Source: an uncultured Pseudomonadota bacterium (lineage in GTDB: Bacteria; Myxococcota_A; UBA796; SXON01). From it: 64,000 nucleotides of DNA. The DNA is taken from contig CAIUMM010000016.1 in the NCBI GenBank assembly GCA_903900265.1, positions 1 to 64,000 on the forward strand, in the 5' to 3' direction. The notes under the pieces are model-generated. The model ran no database searches, was not told the DNA's origin, and was given only the letters and a program-made list of their open reading frames with translations. The position numbers and the translations under genes were made by a program. Position 1 is the first letter of the stretch. Each line of letters starts with the position of its first letter. Of the stretch, positions 41,682-50,186 are shown piece after piece.

Positions 41682-42305
41682 TTAGCCCTCACTTCCCGTG
41701 GATGCCAAGTCCCACGCGAAGGCCGACCACAATGTGTACGTCTGCGAGGGGTTCCACCCGGGGGGACCCGGCTCACCGCCGCTGTCAAACGCCGCATCCC
41801 AAGCCAGCCCGTACGGGGTCAGCGACTCGCCATCAAAGCTGGCGTACCAGCCGAGCGAGCGCCCAGCGTGCGGGTCCACCGCCGAGAGCGAGTCATCCAC
41901 AGGGCCGATCGCCATCGCGAGCGGCAGGGTGTAGGACGCATCTTCACCGAGTGAAGCGTCACAATCGGTGCCGATCTCCTCCACTTCGAGGTCGTATGCG
42001 ACGGTGCAGTCCGCGCAGCCCGGCAACGGCGTCGTCACCGCGCCGGTGATGATCTGCGAGCGGGCGCACACGAAAGCGCCGTCGTCTTTCGCTTTGCCCC
42101 AGCGCTTGTCGAAGAACGTCCACGCTTGAGTGCCCGTCAGGCCCGACGCGCCGGGCACCACCGAAGCAGACTGTACGGCCCACACGGCGTCTCCCTTGGC
42201 GCAGCCCGAAGCCGCCCCCAAGAACGACGCCAAGACCACAGGCACCAGCACAGACGCAGGAATACGGGCGATCAACGCGGAGAACACTCGAGGAAAACAA
42301 ACCAT
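41682..42305 (-). CDS. Lipoprotein of unknown function, coupled to the TPR gene
   Basis: The 207-residue product has a long signal peptide ending FLGAASGC (Cys35). The folded part contains four further Cys residues (FVCARS, GCADC, TDCDAS), likely in disulfides, and a VAYDLEVEEIG strand. The start ATG overlaps the stop of the upstream 929-residue TPR gene as TGATG, with AAAGGTG five bases upstream, so translation is coupled. The family is unknown. An outer-membrane partner of the TPR membrane protein is a plausible inference. Confidence 0.74.
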   Translation of the reverse strand: MVCFPRVFSALIARIPASVLVPVVLASFLGAASGCAKGDAVWAVQSASVVPGASGLTGTQAWTFFDKRWGKAKDDGAFVCARSQIITGAVTTPLPGCADCTVAYDLEVEEIGTDCDASLGEDASYTLPLAMAIGPVDDSLSAVDPHAGRSLGWYASFDGESLTPYGLAWDAAFDSGGEPGPPGWNPSQTYTLWSAFAWDLASTGSEG

Positions 42306-45094
42306 CAAGGCACCTTTGATGTAGCGACACGATCAGCCACGCGATCCGCGCGGGCCCCCGACGGGGCGAGCGCGAGGTAGCTATGCCATGAGGTGGAGGA
42401 ACGCGAGAGCGGGTCGCCCGCATCCTCGTAGAATCTGCCGCGCTCGTACCAGGCCATCGCCGCCTCAGGCCCCAGCGCGACCGCGCGATCAAAATGTTGC
42501 GCGGCAAGAACACGGTTCCCCGCCTGCTCGTACGCACGGCCGAGGCTGATGTGCGTCCACACCTCATCCCCGCAGCAGGCGATCAGCCGCTGCGCCTCAG
42601 CGGTCAGCGCGTCCGCCGGAACCAACGTGACGCGCAGCGCCTTTACCCTGCGCTGCAAGGCCGCTTCAAACCCCGATCCCGGCTCGGCCACCACCGGCAG
42701 GGCTGCCGCGGCCTCCACACCGTCCAGCGCCTCAGGGCTGAGCGCCTGAACGGCCACCAACGCCTGCGCGGAGGCCCGGAGCAGCGAAGGAGCCCCTTCA
42801 GGGACGCTCTCCGGCTCCCCGCTGCTCGCGCCCACCAACGCGCGCAGGGTCTGCGCTTTGTCCGGGGACTCGCTCGCTTTCTCAGTGACGGCGTGCTCGG
42901 CTTCGTTGAGGCGATCCAGCGCCAGCAGGGTCAGAACCTCGGCGGTCCAGACCCGTTCGTCAAAAACCGGTATGCTGTCCAAATCCGCCAGGGCCTCCAA
43001 CAAGTGCCCCTCGGCGCGAGCGCCATCCGCGAGGACGAGCTGCAGGTCCACGTTCACGCCATCTCGTTGAAGTCCCTCCCGGGCGAGCGAGAGCGCGCGG
43101 GCCGGAACCCCCGCGCCCAGCAGCGCACGTACACGAATTGCGGAGGCCGCCCCAGCGATCCGGGGCGGAAGGGTCGCGTCACTGAGGAGCAATCGCGCCG
43201 CTTCGGCACGAGCCCCCGCGGGGACATCTTCCATAAGTTCGACCGAAAGGAGTTGGGCGAGCGGGAGCTTCGGCGCGTTGGCGAGGACGTCTTCGACGAG
43301 GGCGCGAGCCGGAGCGACCAACCCCGCCGCCGCCAGCGCGCGCGCGCGCCCGATCCGATACCGAGGCGCGCCCGGCTGCTCCAAATCCGCGAGCACGTCG
43401 ATCGCGCGATCCGCCGAAGACGCGCCGGGCTGACCGAGGGCGATCCGACTGAGCAGCAGCCGCTCTTCGTCATCCGTCGCTACCTCCAGCCCCACCGCCG
43501 AGGAAGCTCCTCGTACATTCCCCATCGCAAGCTCAAGCTCCGCGGTCAACATCGCCCGCCGATGACTGTCGAGCTTTGCGGCATCCAGCGCTTCACGCGC
43601 CGTGCGCAAGCGCGCCGGATCCCCGTTGAACTCCGACCAGATCACCAGATCCAGCTCAGCGACTTCAGCGGCGTCGCCCCGGCTGCGGAGCTTTTCTTCG
43701 GCCTGCAACATCGTCGGCAGGTCGTTCGAAGCGAGCGCGTTCAGCAGCTCCACGCGAGCCGACCCTCGGGCGTGGATCAGCAGCGCCGGCAGCACCAGCG
43801 CAGCGACAGCGAGCCCGATCAGCAACAGGACGACCAAGACCGCGCCGACCCACAACGGGTGGATGTGGCGCCGCGGGAGCCGCGCAGGCGGAGCGGCGCG
43901 AACCGCTGCTTCTGGCGGGGCCGCAGGCCGTTCGGCCTGGGGGTGCCGCTCGACGACTTCAATCGGGGAGGACGGCGGCGCTACAACCGGAGCAACAGCC
44001 GGGGATTCGGAACGTGCGAGCAAAACAATGCTCTCGTCTTCCTCCTCCAACGCGTCGTCCGCGATGTCCGGACCCGGCGCCATGCCCATGGATTCCTGGT
44101 ACTCGCGGAGGTTGAAGGTCTCGCGCAGCCGGTCGGTCTCGGCCCGACGGCGGTGCGCCTGCATGTCCTCGCCGGGGCGCAGCACCAACAGGATCTGCGT
44201 GTCCCCCGAGCCGCCGCCTCCGGCGAGGCTGACCACATGGGCGTCCGTGCCTTCGTCTCCGCCTTGCTGCATCTCTTCGACGCTGGCCATCCCCATGGAA
44301 GCGGTGCGCTCGGAGGGATCATCGTCGACGGGGGCCGCTTCGACGTGCTTGAACAAGGAGGGGAAGTTGCGGTCCGCGGTCTCTTCCGCCAGCTCGGCGA
44401 TGAGCCGCGCCCGCTCGCTCGCATCGACGCTCTCGGTGTGCTCGGGATCCTCTGGCAAGTCCAGCGCCGAGAGGTCCAGCGCCGGCATCGACATCGCAGG
44501 GCTCGCGCTCGCGAGCACCTCCGCCAGCGGCGGCCCGGCCGAAAGATCCCCCGCGAGACCCCAAAGCAGCGCCTTCGCGCGCGCGTGGTTGGGCTCCTGC
44601 CGCCGCAGACGCTCGAGGATGCCCGCCGCACGCATGAAGCTTCCGGTGGAGCAGAAGCGCTCGGCGAGCGCCAACAGTTGCCCGACGCTGCCCTCACGCT
44701 CGGTCTGTCGCGCGCTGGCTTCGGGCGGCAAGAAGTCCCGCTCGGCCCGCGCGACGAGCCCAGCAGCGATCGGCGACTCCGCGGCGACCAGATCGGCCAA
44801 CGGTTGCTTGGCGCGCTCTTTCCAGCCGCGCTCCAGATACACTTCCACCAGCAACGCGAGCGCATCGAGGTTTTGAGGCGACCCCGCCGGGCTTGCGTCG
44901 ATGACCTCACGCACCCGCATGATCGCCCGGTCCAACAGCCGCAGGTCAAAAAATGCACGCGCGGCGTACATTCGAGCCCGCGTGGTCGGCGCCCCAGCGC
45001 CCGTCCAAGCCTCCACCACGCGGATGACCGCCACGGAGTCGCCCCGCGCGGACAGCGCAGCGACTGCGTCATCCAACTGGCGGTCCGAGGGCAT
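42305..45094 (-). CDS. Large TPR-like membrane protein with a single central membrane segment
   Basis: I place the start at the ATG at 45094 (929 residues). The 270-residue upstream extension of the open frame overlaps the crotonase gene and is not protein-like. The N-terminal part holds TPR-type helices (LDRAIMRVREVIDASPAG, FCSTGSFMRAAGILERLRR). An acidic, Glu/Ser-rich region follows, then a Pro/Ala linker and one membrane helix (LWVGAVLVVLLLIGLAVAALV). The C-terminal half continues with TPR-like repeats, ending in a classical unit (AYEQAGNRVLAAQHFDRAVA). It probably bridges cytoplasm and periplasm as a scaffold. It is the first gene of an operon with two lipoproteins. Confidence 0.77.
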   Translation of the reverse strand: MPSDRQLDDAVAALSARGDSVAVIRVVEAWTGAGAPTTRARMYAARAFFDLRLLDRAIMRVREVIDASPAGSPQNLDALALLVEVYLERGWKERAKQPLADLVAAESPIAAGLVARAERDFLPPEASARQTEREGSVGQLLALAERFCSTGSFMRAAGILERLRRQEPNHARAKALLWGLAGDLSAGPPLAEVLASASPAMSMPALDLSALDLPEDPEHTESVDASERARLIAELAEETADRNFPSLFKHVEAAPVDDDPSERTASMGMASVEEMQQGGDEGTDAHVVSLAGGGGSGDTQILLVLRPGEDMQAHRRRAETDRLRETFNLREYQESMGMAPGPDIADDALEEEDESIVLLARSESPAVAPVVAPPSSPIEVVERHPQAERPAAPPEAAVRAAPPARLPRRHIHPLWVGAVLVVLLLIGLAVAALVLPALLIHARGSARVELLNALASNDLPTMLQAEEKLRSRGDAAEVAELDLVIWSEFNGDPARLRTAREALDAAKLDSHRRAMLTAELELAMGNVRGASSAVGLEVATDDEERLLLSRIALGQPGASSADRAIDVLADLEQPGAPRYRIGRARALAAAGLVAPARALVEDVLANAPKLPLAQLLSVELMEDVPAGARAEAARLLLSDATLPPRIAGAASAIRVRALLGAGVPARALSLAREGLQRDGVNVDLQLVLADGARAEGHLLEALADLDSIPVFDERVWTAEVLTLLALDRLNEAEHAVTEKASESPDKAQTLRALVGASSGEPESVPEGAPSLLRASAQALVAVQALSPEALDGVEAAAALPVVAEPGSGFEAALQRRVKALRVTLVPADALTAEAQRLIACCGDEVWTHISLGRAYEQAGNRVLAAQHFDRAVALGPEAAMAWYERGRFYEDAGDPLSRSSTSWHSYLALAPSGARADRVADRVATSKVP

Positions 45095-45190
45095 GGGCGT
45101 AGGGAACGAGGTCAAGCGCGCCAAGTATACAGCGTTTTGAGCGCAGGGACCGGCCACGCCATACGCCGCCGAGTTGGATAGGCAACGAAC

Positions 45191-46018
45191 ATGCTCACCC
45201 TCGAATCGTTGACCCTTGTTGTCTCGGACACCGCGCCCGTCGGCACTCTCACGTTCAACCATGGAAAAGCGAACGAGATGGGCTCTACCGAGCTGCGCGA
45301 CCTCGAAGCGCTCTGCGCCTACCTGGAGCGAGGCACGCTCCGCGCCCTCGTCAGCACCTCCCGGCGCGTCAGCGCGCGCGGCACGTCGCTGTTCATCTCC
45401 GGCGCGAACGTCACCGAGCGCACCGGCTGGGACGATGCCCGAATCAAAGCCCACGTACGCTGGCAGCGCGCCGTTCTGGGACGCCTGCGCGCCGCGCCGG
45501 TCTTTCACGTCGCGGTGATCGACGGGCTCGCGCTCGGCTGGGGCACCGAATTCACGCTGACCTGCGACTACCGGATCGCCGGTCCGAACGCCCGCTTCGG
45601 CCTCCCCGAGACCGGCCTTGGCATCCTGCCGGGCGCCGGGGGTTCGACGGAGCTCTCTGGCCGGATCGGCGTGAACCATGCGCTGCGGCTCGGGATGACC
45701 GGCGAGCAGATCAACGCCGAAGAGGCCGTGCGCATCGGCCTCGTCGACGAGATCGCCGGGAGCCTGGACGCCGGCCTTGAGCGGGCCGACGCGCTCGCCG
45801 CGCTGGTTTGCAAGCGCTCGCCCACGTCTACAGCCACGTTCAAAGCCGCGGTGCTCGCAACGGTAGGCATGGAGGGCGAGGCCCGCGAGGCCGTAGAGGC
45901 GCGCGCCTACGAACACTGCGTCGACAGCGGCGACGCCGCCATCGGGCGCGCGAATTTCGCGGCGTTGACCGCTGGCGCTCCCGTGCCCTGGGGCGCGTAC
46001 ACGCCGTGGAAGCCATGA
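45191..46018 (+). CDS. Enoyl-CoA hydratase/isomerase (crotonase) family protein
   Basis: The 275-residue protein has crotonase-fold signatures: LFISGANV for the oxyanion-hole strand, GLALGWGTEFTLTCDYRIAG, and FGLPETGLGILPGAGGST. Glu120 and Glu140 stand 20 residues apart and align with the two catalytic glutamates (144 and 164) of mammalian enoyl-CoA hydratase, so hydratase activity is plausible. The acyl-CoA substrate is unknown. No other fatty-acid gene is adjacent. The gene overlaps a small lipoprotein gene by ATGA. Confidence 0.92.
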   Translation: MLTLESLTLVVSDTAPVGTLTFNHGKANEMGSTELRDLEALCAYLERGTLRALVSTSRRVSARGTSLFISGANVTERTGWDDARIKAHVRWQRAVLGRLRAAPVFHVAVIDGLALGWGTEFTLTCDYRIAGPNARFGLPETGLGILPGAGGSTELSGRIGVNHALRLGMTGEQINAEEAVRIGLVDEIAGSLDAGLERADALAALVCKRSPTSTATFKAAVLATVGMEGEAREAVEARAYEHCVDSGDAAIGRANFAALTAGAPVPWGAYTPWKP

Positions 46019-46326
46019 CGCTGCTCCTTGTGCTGCTGATCGGTTGTGGGCGTCCGCCGGGGATCGCCGGATGTGCGTCGCTGGACGGCACGCAGAAGGA
46101 AGACTGTCGGTTTGAAGAAGCCAAAAAACTCGTCGCCAACAAAGCGGAGTTCACGGCTGCGATCGCGACCATCGAAGACCCGACCGCGCGCGACCTCGTG
46201 CTGGTGCGGCTCGCCTTCGAGTTGCCGACATCGTCCGCCGCGCTGTGCAGTCAGGTGACCACGACCATCGGAAAGCAGCGCTGCCAGCAGATCATCGGCA
46301 GGCCGCACCTACGCGGCGGCAAGTGA
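46015..46326 (+). CDS. Small lipoprotein of unknown function
   Basis: The 103-residue product starts TLLLVLLIGCG, giving a minimal signal with Cys11 as lipid site. The mature part has several Cys residues (GCASLDGTQKEDC, ALCSQ, QRC), suggesting disulfides, and a helix around FEEAKKLVANKAEF. It overlaps the crotonase stop (ATGA) and its own stop overlaps the folK GTG (GTGA). A longer frame starting at 45808 runs inside the crotonase gene and is not used. No family is recognised. Confidence 0.7.
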   Translation: MTLLLVLLIGCGRPPGIAGCASLDGTQKEDCRFEEAKKLVANKAEFTAAIATIEDPTARDLVLVRLAFELPTSSAALCSQVTTTIGKQRCQQIIGRPHLRGGK

Positions 46327-46796
46327 AGCACGCCGCAGTGGCGCTGGGCAGCTCGCTGGGGGCCTCGCGTCGGTGTCTGGCGCTCGCGACCGCGATGTTG
46401 GGCGCCACCCCTGACATAACACTGCTTTCAACGAGCCGGATCTTCCTGACCCCACCGGACGGCGGGGTCGCGCGGCGTCCGTTCCTCAACGCCGCGGTCC
46501 ACCTTCAGACCACGCTGCCGCCGCAGGCGCTGTTAGCGCGCTGTAGGTTCATCGAGCAGCGGCTGGGGCGCAAGGTCACGCGTCGCTGGGCGGATCGCAC
46601 CATCGATCTGGATCTCTTGCTCTACGAAGGCGTGCAGTTGGACACACCGGAGCTGGTCCTGCCGCATCCCCGTATGCACGATCGCCCCTTCCAGCTATTG
46701 CCGCTGCTCGACTGCTGGCCCGACGTCCCCGGCCCTTGGCGCGCGGCCGCCGCGCACATGCGTACACTGCCGATCGTGGGGGTGCTGAGGCGGTAG
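46323..46796 (+). CDS. folK: 6-hydroxymethyl-7,8-dihydropterin pyrophosphokinase
   Basis: This enzyme transfers pyrophosphate from ATP to 6-hydroxymethyl-7,8-dihydropterin in folate synthesis. The 157-residue protein has the family features in order: VALGSSLGAS at the N-terminus, then PFLNAAVHLQTTL, WADRTIDLDLLLYEG, and LPHPRMHDRPFQLLPL. The length is normal for HPPK. GTG start, overlapping the small lipoprotein stop. Its being third in an operon with a crotonase and a lipoprotein is unusual; no other folate gene is visible in the window. Confidence 0.95.
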   Translation: MKHAAVALGSSLGASRRCLALATAMLGATPDITLLSTSRIFLTPPDGGVARRPFLNAAVHLQTTLPPQALLARCRFIEQRLGRKVTRRWADRTIDLDLLLYEGVQLDTPELVLPHPRMHDRPFQLLPLLDCWPDVPGPWRAAAAHMRTLPIVGVLRR

Positions 46797-46805
46797 GCAG
46801 CGGGA

Positions 46806-47933
46806 CTACATTTCGATGGCCATGAAAAGCACGGAGCCGGGTACGTAGGCCAGGGCCGAACTACGGGCAGAATCCGACGGATTGTAGTACATCGAAGTGC
46901 AATAGGCACCGTCAGCGAACACGTCTGGCGCAAACTGGAGCGGACTAGCATCCTGATCCAGATAGTCACCCATGTTGTCATCAAAGGCTACGTCCAAGTC
47001 CTCCATGTCCACGGCGACGCCAGCGTATTGGGTGAGGTCGAGGTGGGAGAAGCGCAGCGAAACCTCATAGGTGTTGTCGTACTGGATGGAGCCCGAGGCG
47101 ATGGAGTAGAGCTGCCCCTCGCTGTCGAACACGTAAGGATAAAGGTCCGGGTCTGGCGGAACATCACCTTCCATCAACTCCGGACCGTATTCATCGATCA
47201 CGCCGAGGATCGTCTCTACGGCGTCAGCGGCCTTCGCTGCGCCAGTGATGCGGGGATCCGGGCAAACGGCCGCTACAATGTCGAGGACGTCCGACAACAC
47301 ATCCGCTACGTCGATCAGCCAGTCGGGGATGTCCCCGTCCCAATCCCACGGCTCGCCCCCCCAGCCGGGGATGACGTCGTCGGTGATCCAAGGACGAAAG
47401 ACAATGTGCAGCGTGAAACTCACGTCAGAGAGCGAACGCGCGTCGGCGTAGCCGCACCCCGGGCTGACATCCGCCGTCGCTTCGCCCGTGACCCCATCCG
47501 GGTCTTCCGCGGTCACGGTGCAGCTCAGAGCCTCGCCCGGCATGATCGCGCTTGGCGTGAGCGACAACGTCTCCGAGCGCCCCAACACGGTACCCCGGGT
47601 GTCATTCATCCACACGTAGTGGACGTCGAGCTTGTCCCCGTCCGGATCATTCGTCTCGGCCGCGCATTTCACTGAACCATCCACCTTGGGTACCGAGGGT
47701 GTAATCGTCACCTGACGTACGGTAGGCGCCTGATCACTCTCCCCTGCTCCCTGATCGGCCCGATCCTTGGGCACACGCGCGGAGCGCCCACCCGCATCGC
47801 TCTCGGAAGTGCCGGTACAGCCAATCGGGCCGGCAGCGAGCAACAACAACAGAGCTCCCGCTCTCCATCCGTTCCGTGCAGCAACCGCGCGATCGAATCG
47901 GCGATGACCAGCCCCTACCGCAATTGAATACAT
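46806..47933 (-). CDS. Lipoprotein with an Ig-like/PKD-type domain, unknown function
   Basis: Started at the ATG at 47933 the product has 375 residues and a signal peptide ending LLAAGPIGC (Cys39). A charged linker leads to one Ig-like domain with TVRQVTITPSVPKVDGSV, AAETNDPDGDKLDVHYVWM and LSCTVTAEDPDG, the pattern of PKD/Ig-like extracytoplasmic repeats. Its C-terminal ~240 residues are acidic with Asp/Pro-rich segments (DDVIPGWGGEPWDWDGD) and look globular. The gene is divergent from a second lipoprotein gene across a 104-base region with a clear promoter facing the other way. Function unknown. Confidence 0.75.
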   Translation of the reverse strand: MYSIAVGAGHRRFDRAVAARNGWRAGALLLLLAAGPIGCTGTSESDAGGRSARVPKDRADQGAGESDQAPTVRQVTITPSVPKVDGSVKCAAETNDPDGDKLDVHYVWMNDTRGTVLGRSETLSLTPSAIMPGEALSCTVTAEDPDGVTGEATADVSPGCGYADARSLSDVSFTLHIVFRPWITDDVIPGWGGEPWDWDGDIPDWLIDVADVLSDVLDIVAAVCPDPRITGAAKAADAVETILGVIDEYGPELMEGDVPPDPDLYPYVFDSEGQLYSIASGSIQYDNTYEVSLRFSHLDLTQYAGVAVDMEDLDVAFDDNMGDYLDQDASPLQFAPDVFADGAYCTSMYYNPSDSARSSALAYVPGSVLFMAIEM

Positions 47934-47934
47934 A

Positions 47935-47964
47935 TTGACATCCCACATCGGCGAACCGTACACT
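47935..47964 (+). promoter_or_regulatory. Sigma-70-type promoter for the lipoprotein gene at 48038
   Basis: TTGACA at 47935-47940 and TACACT at 47959-47964 are 18 bases apart. The predicted transcription start near 47971 lies after the alternative GTG at 47969, which supports the ATG at 48038 as the true start. Confidence 0.65.
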
Positions 47965-48037
47965 CTTCGTGTCCGAAACGCAATTTTCCGCCTCGATAAC
48001 CGAATCCATATACGCCCCACCCCCCGCCGGAGCCGCC

Positions 48038-49009
48038 ATGCACACCCCAAGTCCATCCCCGCGCCTCGCCGGTCGCACCCCGCACCTGAACGCGCTGCTA
48101 AGCGCCCTCGGCCTGCTCACCCTCGCGTGTGCCGGTCGCGGTGGGAAAGCGGCGGACCCGCCCGATTACGTCATCCCGGCGCTGGAGGATCTCGGCAGCT
48201 CGGACGACACGCTCGGTCAGGTCGACCGCGCCGCTGCGCTTGAAGGCGCGCTGGCACCGGATCTCGCGTCTATCGGCGCGCCCTTTGACTTCGCGACCGC
48301 TCCGCAAGGCTTCCGCCTCGCGGTAGACAGCGCCGGCGCCGAGACCATCGACGATGACGTCGACGGCGGCGACACCGCCAATGAAGCCCCCGCGGGCCCC
48401 AGCTACACCTACAACAACGTCGTGCACGGCGCGGCGATGGTGCTCGTCGCGGATGCAGCCACCTCCTACGTGGTCGGCGTACCGGCCGCGGCGATCGCGG
48501 TCACGATGGACGGTGAGTCGGAAGAGATCGCGCCCAACGTGTGGGCGGCGACCAACACCGTGGTCTACGGAGGCGGGAGCGTCACCGGGCTGTTTGTCGT
48601 CGCCTGGGTTGAGGTCGGCTGGATCGCCCAGCTGCGCTTGTGGACGTCAGACGGGCGCCTCAACAACACCCTTTGGCTCGACGGTTTTGTGTCCGCCGAC
48701 CGTCAGTTCGGCTGGTGGGACATGTACGACGAAGCGGGCAGCGCCGTGGGCGCGCTGGAGTGGCTCGGCGACGGCGCTGGAAACGGCGAATTCGGCATCG
48801 CCGCCTTCCAGGGCGACAGCGCGGGAGACGTGCTCGGCTACAGCTTCCTCGACGGCGACGCGGCGGTCGGGTTCCACGATCAATCCCTCGGCTACGACTA
48901 CTGGGTGAACGTGCACCCGGACAACTCGGGATCCCTTCAGGATCCGCAGTACGCCAGCGGCATAGAGTCCTGCTGGGACACCGAGAAGATGGACGCCGCG
49001 TGTGAGTGA
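48038..49009 (+). CDS. Lipoprotein of unknown function
   Basis: The ATG at 48038 gives a 323-residue product with a signal peptide ending LGLLTLACAG (Cys29 or so). An upstream GTG at 47969 would precede the promoter's expected transcript start. The mature protein is rich in Trp, Asp and Gly and beta-strand-like (VTGLFVVAWVEVGWIAQLRLW, FGWWDMYDEAGSAVG), suggesting a beta-sandwich. Two Cys at the very C-terminus (SCWDTEKMDAACE) could form a disulfide. No named family is seen. It converges with the papain-like lipoprotein gene nine bases downstream. Confidence 0.72.
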   Translation: MHTPSPSPRLAGRTPHLNALLSALGLLTLACAGRGGKAADPPDYVIPALEDLGSSDDTLGQVDRAAALEGALAPDLASIGAPFDFATAPQGFRLAVDSAGAETIDDDVDGGDTANEAPAGPSYTYNNVVHGAAMVLVADAATSYVVGVPAAAIAVTMDGESEEIAPNVWAATNTVVYGGGSVTGLFVVAWVEVGWIAQLRLWTSDGRLNNTLWLDGFVSADRQFGWWDMYDEAGSAVGALEWLGDGAGNGEFGIAAFQGDSAGDVLGYSFLDGDAAVGFHDQSLGYDYWVNVHPDNSGSLQDPQYASGIESCWDTEKMDAACE

Positions 49010-49018
49010 CCCCGCGGC

Positions 49019-50113
49019 TCAGTCCGCCGAGGCCGGGACCGCCCGGTAGACGGCGACGTCGCTGGACTCGATGGTCTCGGACACGCTGAACGTGCTGCCG
49101 GAGTCGATGCGCACCGGCCACGAGCGCGCTGCTGCGGAAGCGTGGTCGTTGAACGCCGAGTTCGGGACGACATCCACGTTGTCGTACCGGTACAGCGTGT
49201 AGTCGGTGCCCGGCGAAAGCTCCGAGACCTCCACGGTCAACGTGACCGGTGACGACGGGGGGCGCGTCGAACTCCCCTCTTCCATCGCTGGCTCTTCGTA
49301 GTTGACGGAGGTCTCAACCCGCACCGGCAGCGTGTCACCCGCGGTGTCCTTCACGCCGGTGATCGCGATGCCGTAGTCCGCCGCTTCGCTCGCGAGCGCG
49401 TACCAAGGCGCGTCGGGGTCGTTCGCTTCGTCGCGGGTCATCGGAAAATCGGCGAACGAATATCGGAAGTAGTACTCGGAGCCCTCGGGCGTGTCATCCC
49501 CGAGCAAGCCGTTGTCGCTGAAGGTGATCGTGTCGTCGTCGTGGTAGTCGGTGTCCGCGTCGGCTCCGGTAAAAGCATAGTCCGATCCCACGGACATCAC
49601 CGGGACGACGTGGTCGTATTCATCCGATCCAGCCCACGGATCCGGGTCGTCATCAAAGCGCCACTCGTTGGTATAAACGCCGAGGATGACCGGATTCCCG
49701 GCGACGACGTTCTGCTTGACCCACGCGAGGAAGTCCTCGGCGCCGGCGTCCGACCAGCCCGTGGACTCCAGATGCAAGCGGGCCGCGGCCACATCGGCGT
49801 TGACGCCGACTAAGAGTTGGCTCTCTTCGAGGCTTTGATCCATACCTTCGCTCGCGTAGGCGCGCGCGTCGTACTGGGACAGGTAGGCCCCGTAATGCAG
49901 GGCGGCGCTGACAAACGACGTCTCCCCGCAGTAGCCGTAGTTCGCGGACCACTGAAAGCGAGGGGCAATGCCGAGGTCTGCTTCGAAGTCCGAAGGCGGC
50001 GCGCCGGTGTCGTCGGAGCCGGCCTGACAGCCCGTCAACGAGACCGTGCCCAGCAGAGCGCCAAGCAGAGCGCCCAGCAAGGAGAGACAGGAACGACGTG
50101 CAACAAAGGACAT
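49019..50113 (-). CDS. Lipoprotein with a papain-like (C39-type) peptidase domain
   Basis: The 364-residue product has a lipoprotein signal ending LLGTVSLTGC (Cys29). A short D/T-rich tether (GSDDTGAPPSDFEADLG) follows. The domain begins PRFQWSANYGYCGETSF, with Gln54 and Cys62 in the oxyanion/nucleophile arrangement of C39-like papain-fold peptidases, and has His168 in EYDHVVPVMSV. The third catalytic residue may be an Asp in DDDTITFSDNG. Active hydrolysis or transglutaminase-like roles are possible. It is divergent from the large PKD/lectin lipoprotein gene, so the two may act on the same surface material. Confidence 0.78.
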   Translation of the reverse strand: MSFVARRSCLSLLGALLGALLGTVSLTGCQAGSDDTGAPPSDFEADLGIAPRFQWSANYGYCGETSFVSAALHYGAYLSQYDARAYASEGMDQSLEESQLLVGVNADVAAARLHLESTGWSDAGAEDFLAWVKQNVVAGNPVILGVYTNEWRFDDDPDPWAGSDEYDHVVPVMSVGSDYAFTGADADTDYHDDDTITFSDNGLLGDDTPEGSEYYFRYSFADFPMTRDEANDPDAPWYALASEAADYGIAITGVKDTAGDTLPVRVETSVNYEEPAMEEGSSTRPPSSPVTLTVEVSELSPGTDYTLYRYDNVDVVPNSAFNDHASAAARSWPVRIDSGSTFSVSETIESSDVAVYRAVPASAD

Positions 50114-50140
50114 GCGCTCAGCCTATCTTGTCCAGCATCC

Positions 50141-50158
50141 GGCCATGGTAGAATGGCC
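50141..50158. promoter_or_regulatory. Inverted repeat between divergent lipoprotein genes
   Basis: ggccat (50141-50146) and atggcc (50153-50158) form a 6-bp inverted repeat with a six-base loop in the 73-base region shared by two divergent starts. On the plus strand the loop overlaps TAGAAT, a -10-like hexamer, with a TTGTCC 15 bases upstream, shorter than ideal. An operator for both genes is conceivable; the support is weak. Confidence 0.28.
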
Positions 50159-50186
50159 CACCCTTTTATCCTGCAACGAGGCTCCG

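Noticed and set aside
42494-45181. A ~900-codon antisense frame opposite the TPR membrane protein gene
   Set aside because: The product is Arg-rich and lacks domains, whereas the minus strand has TPR units, a membrane helix and coupled lipoprotein genes.
45095-45916. Upstream extension of the 929-residue TPR frame to 45916
   Set aside because: It lies opposite the crotonase gene, whose catalytic residues are intact, and the extension is not protein-like.
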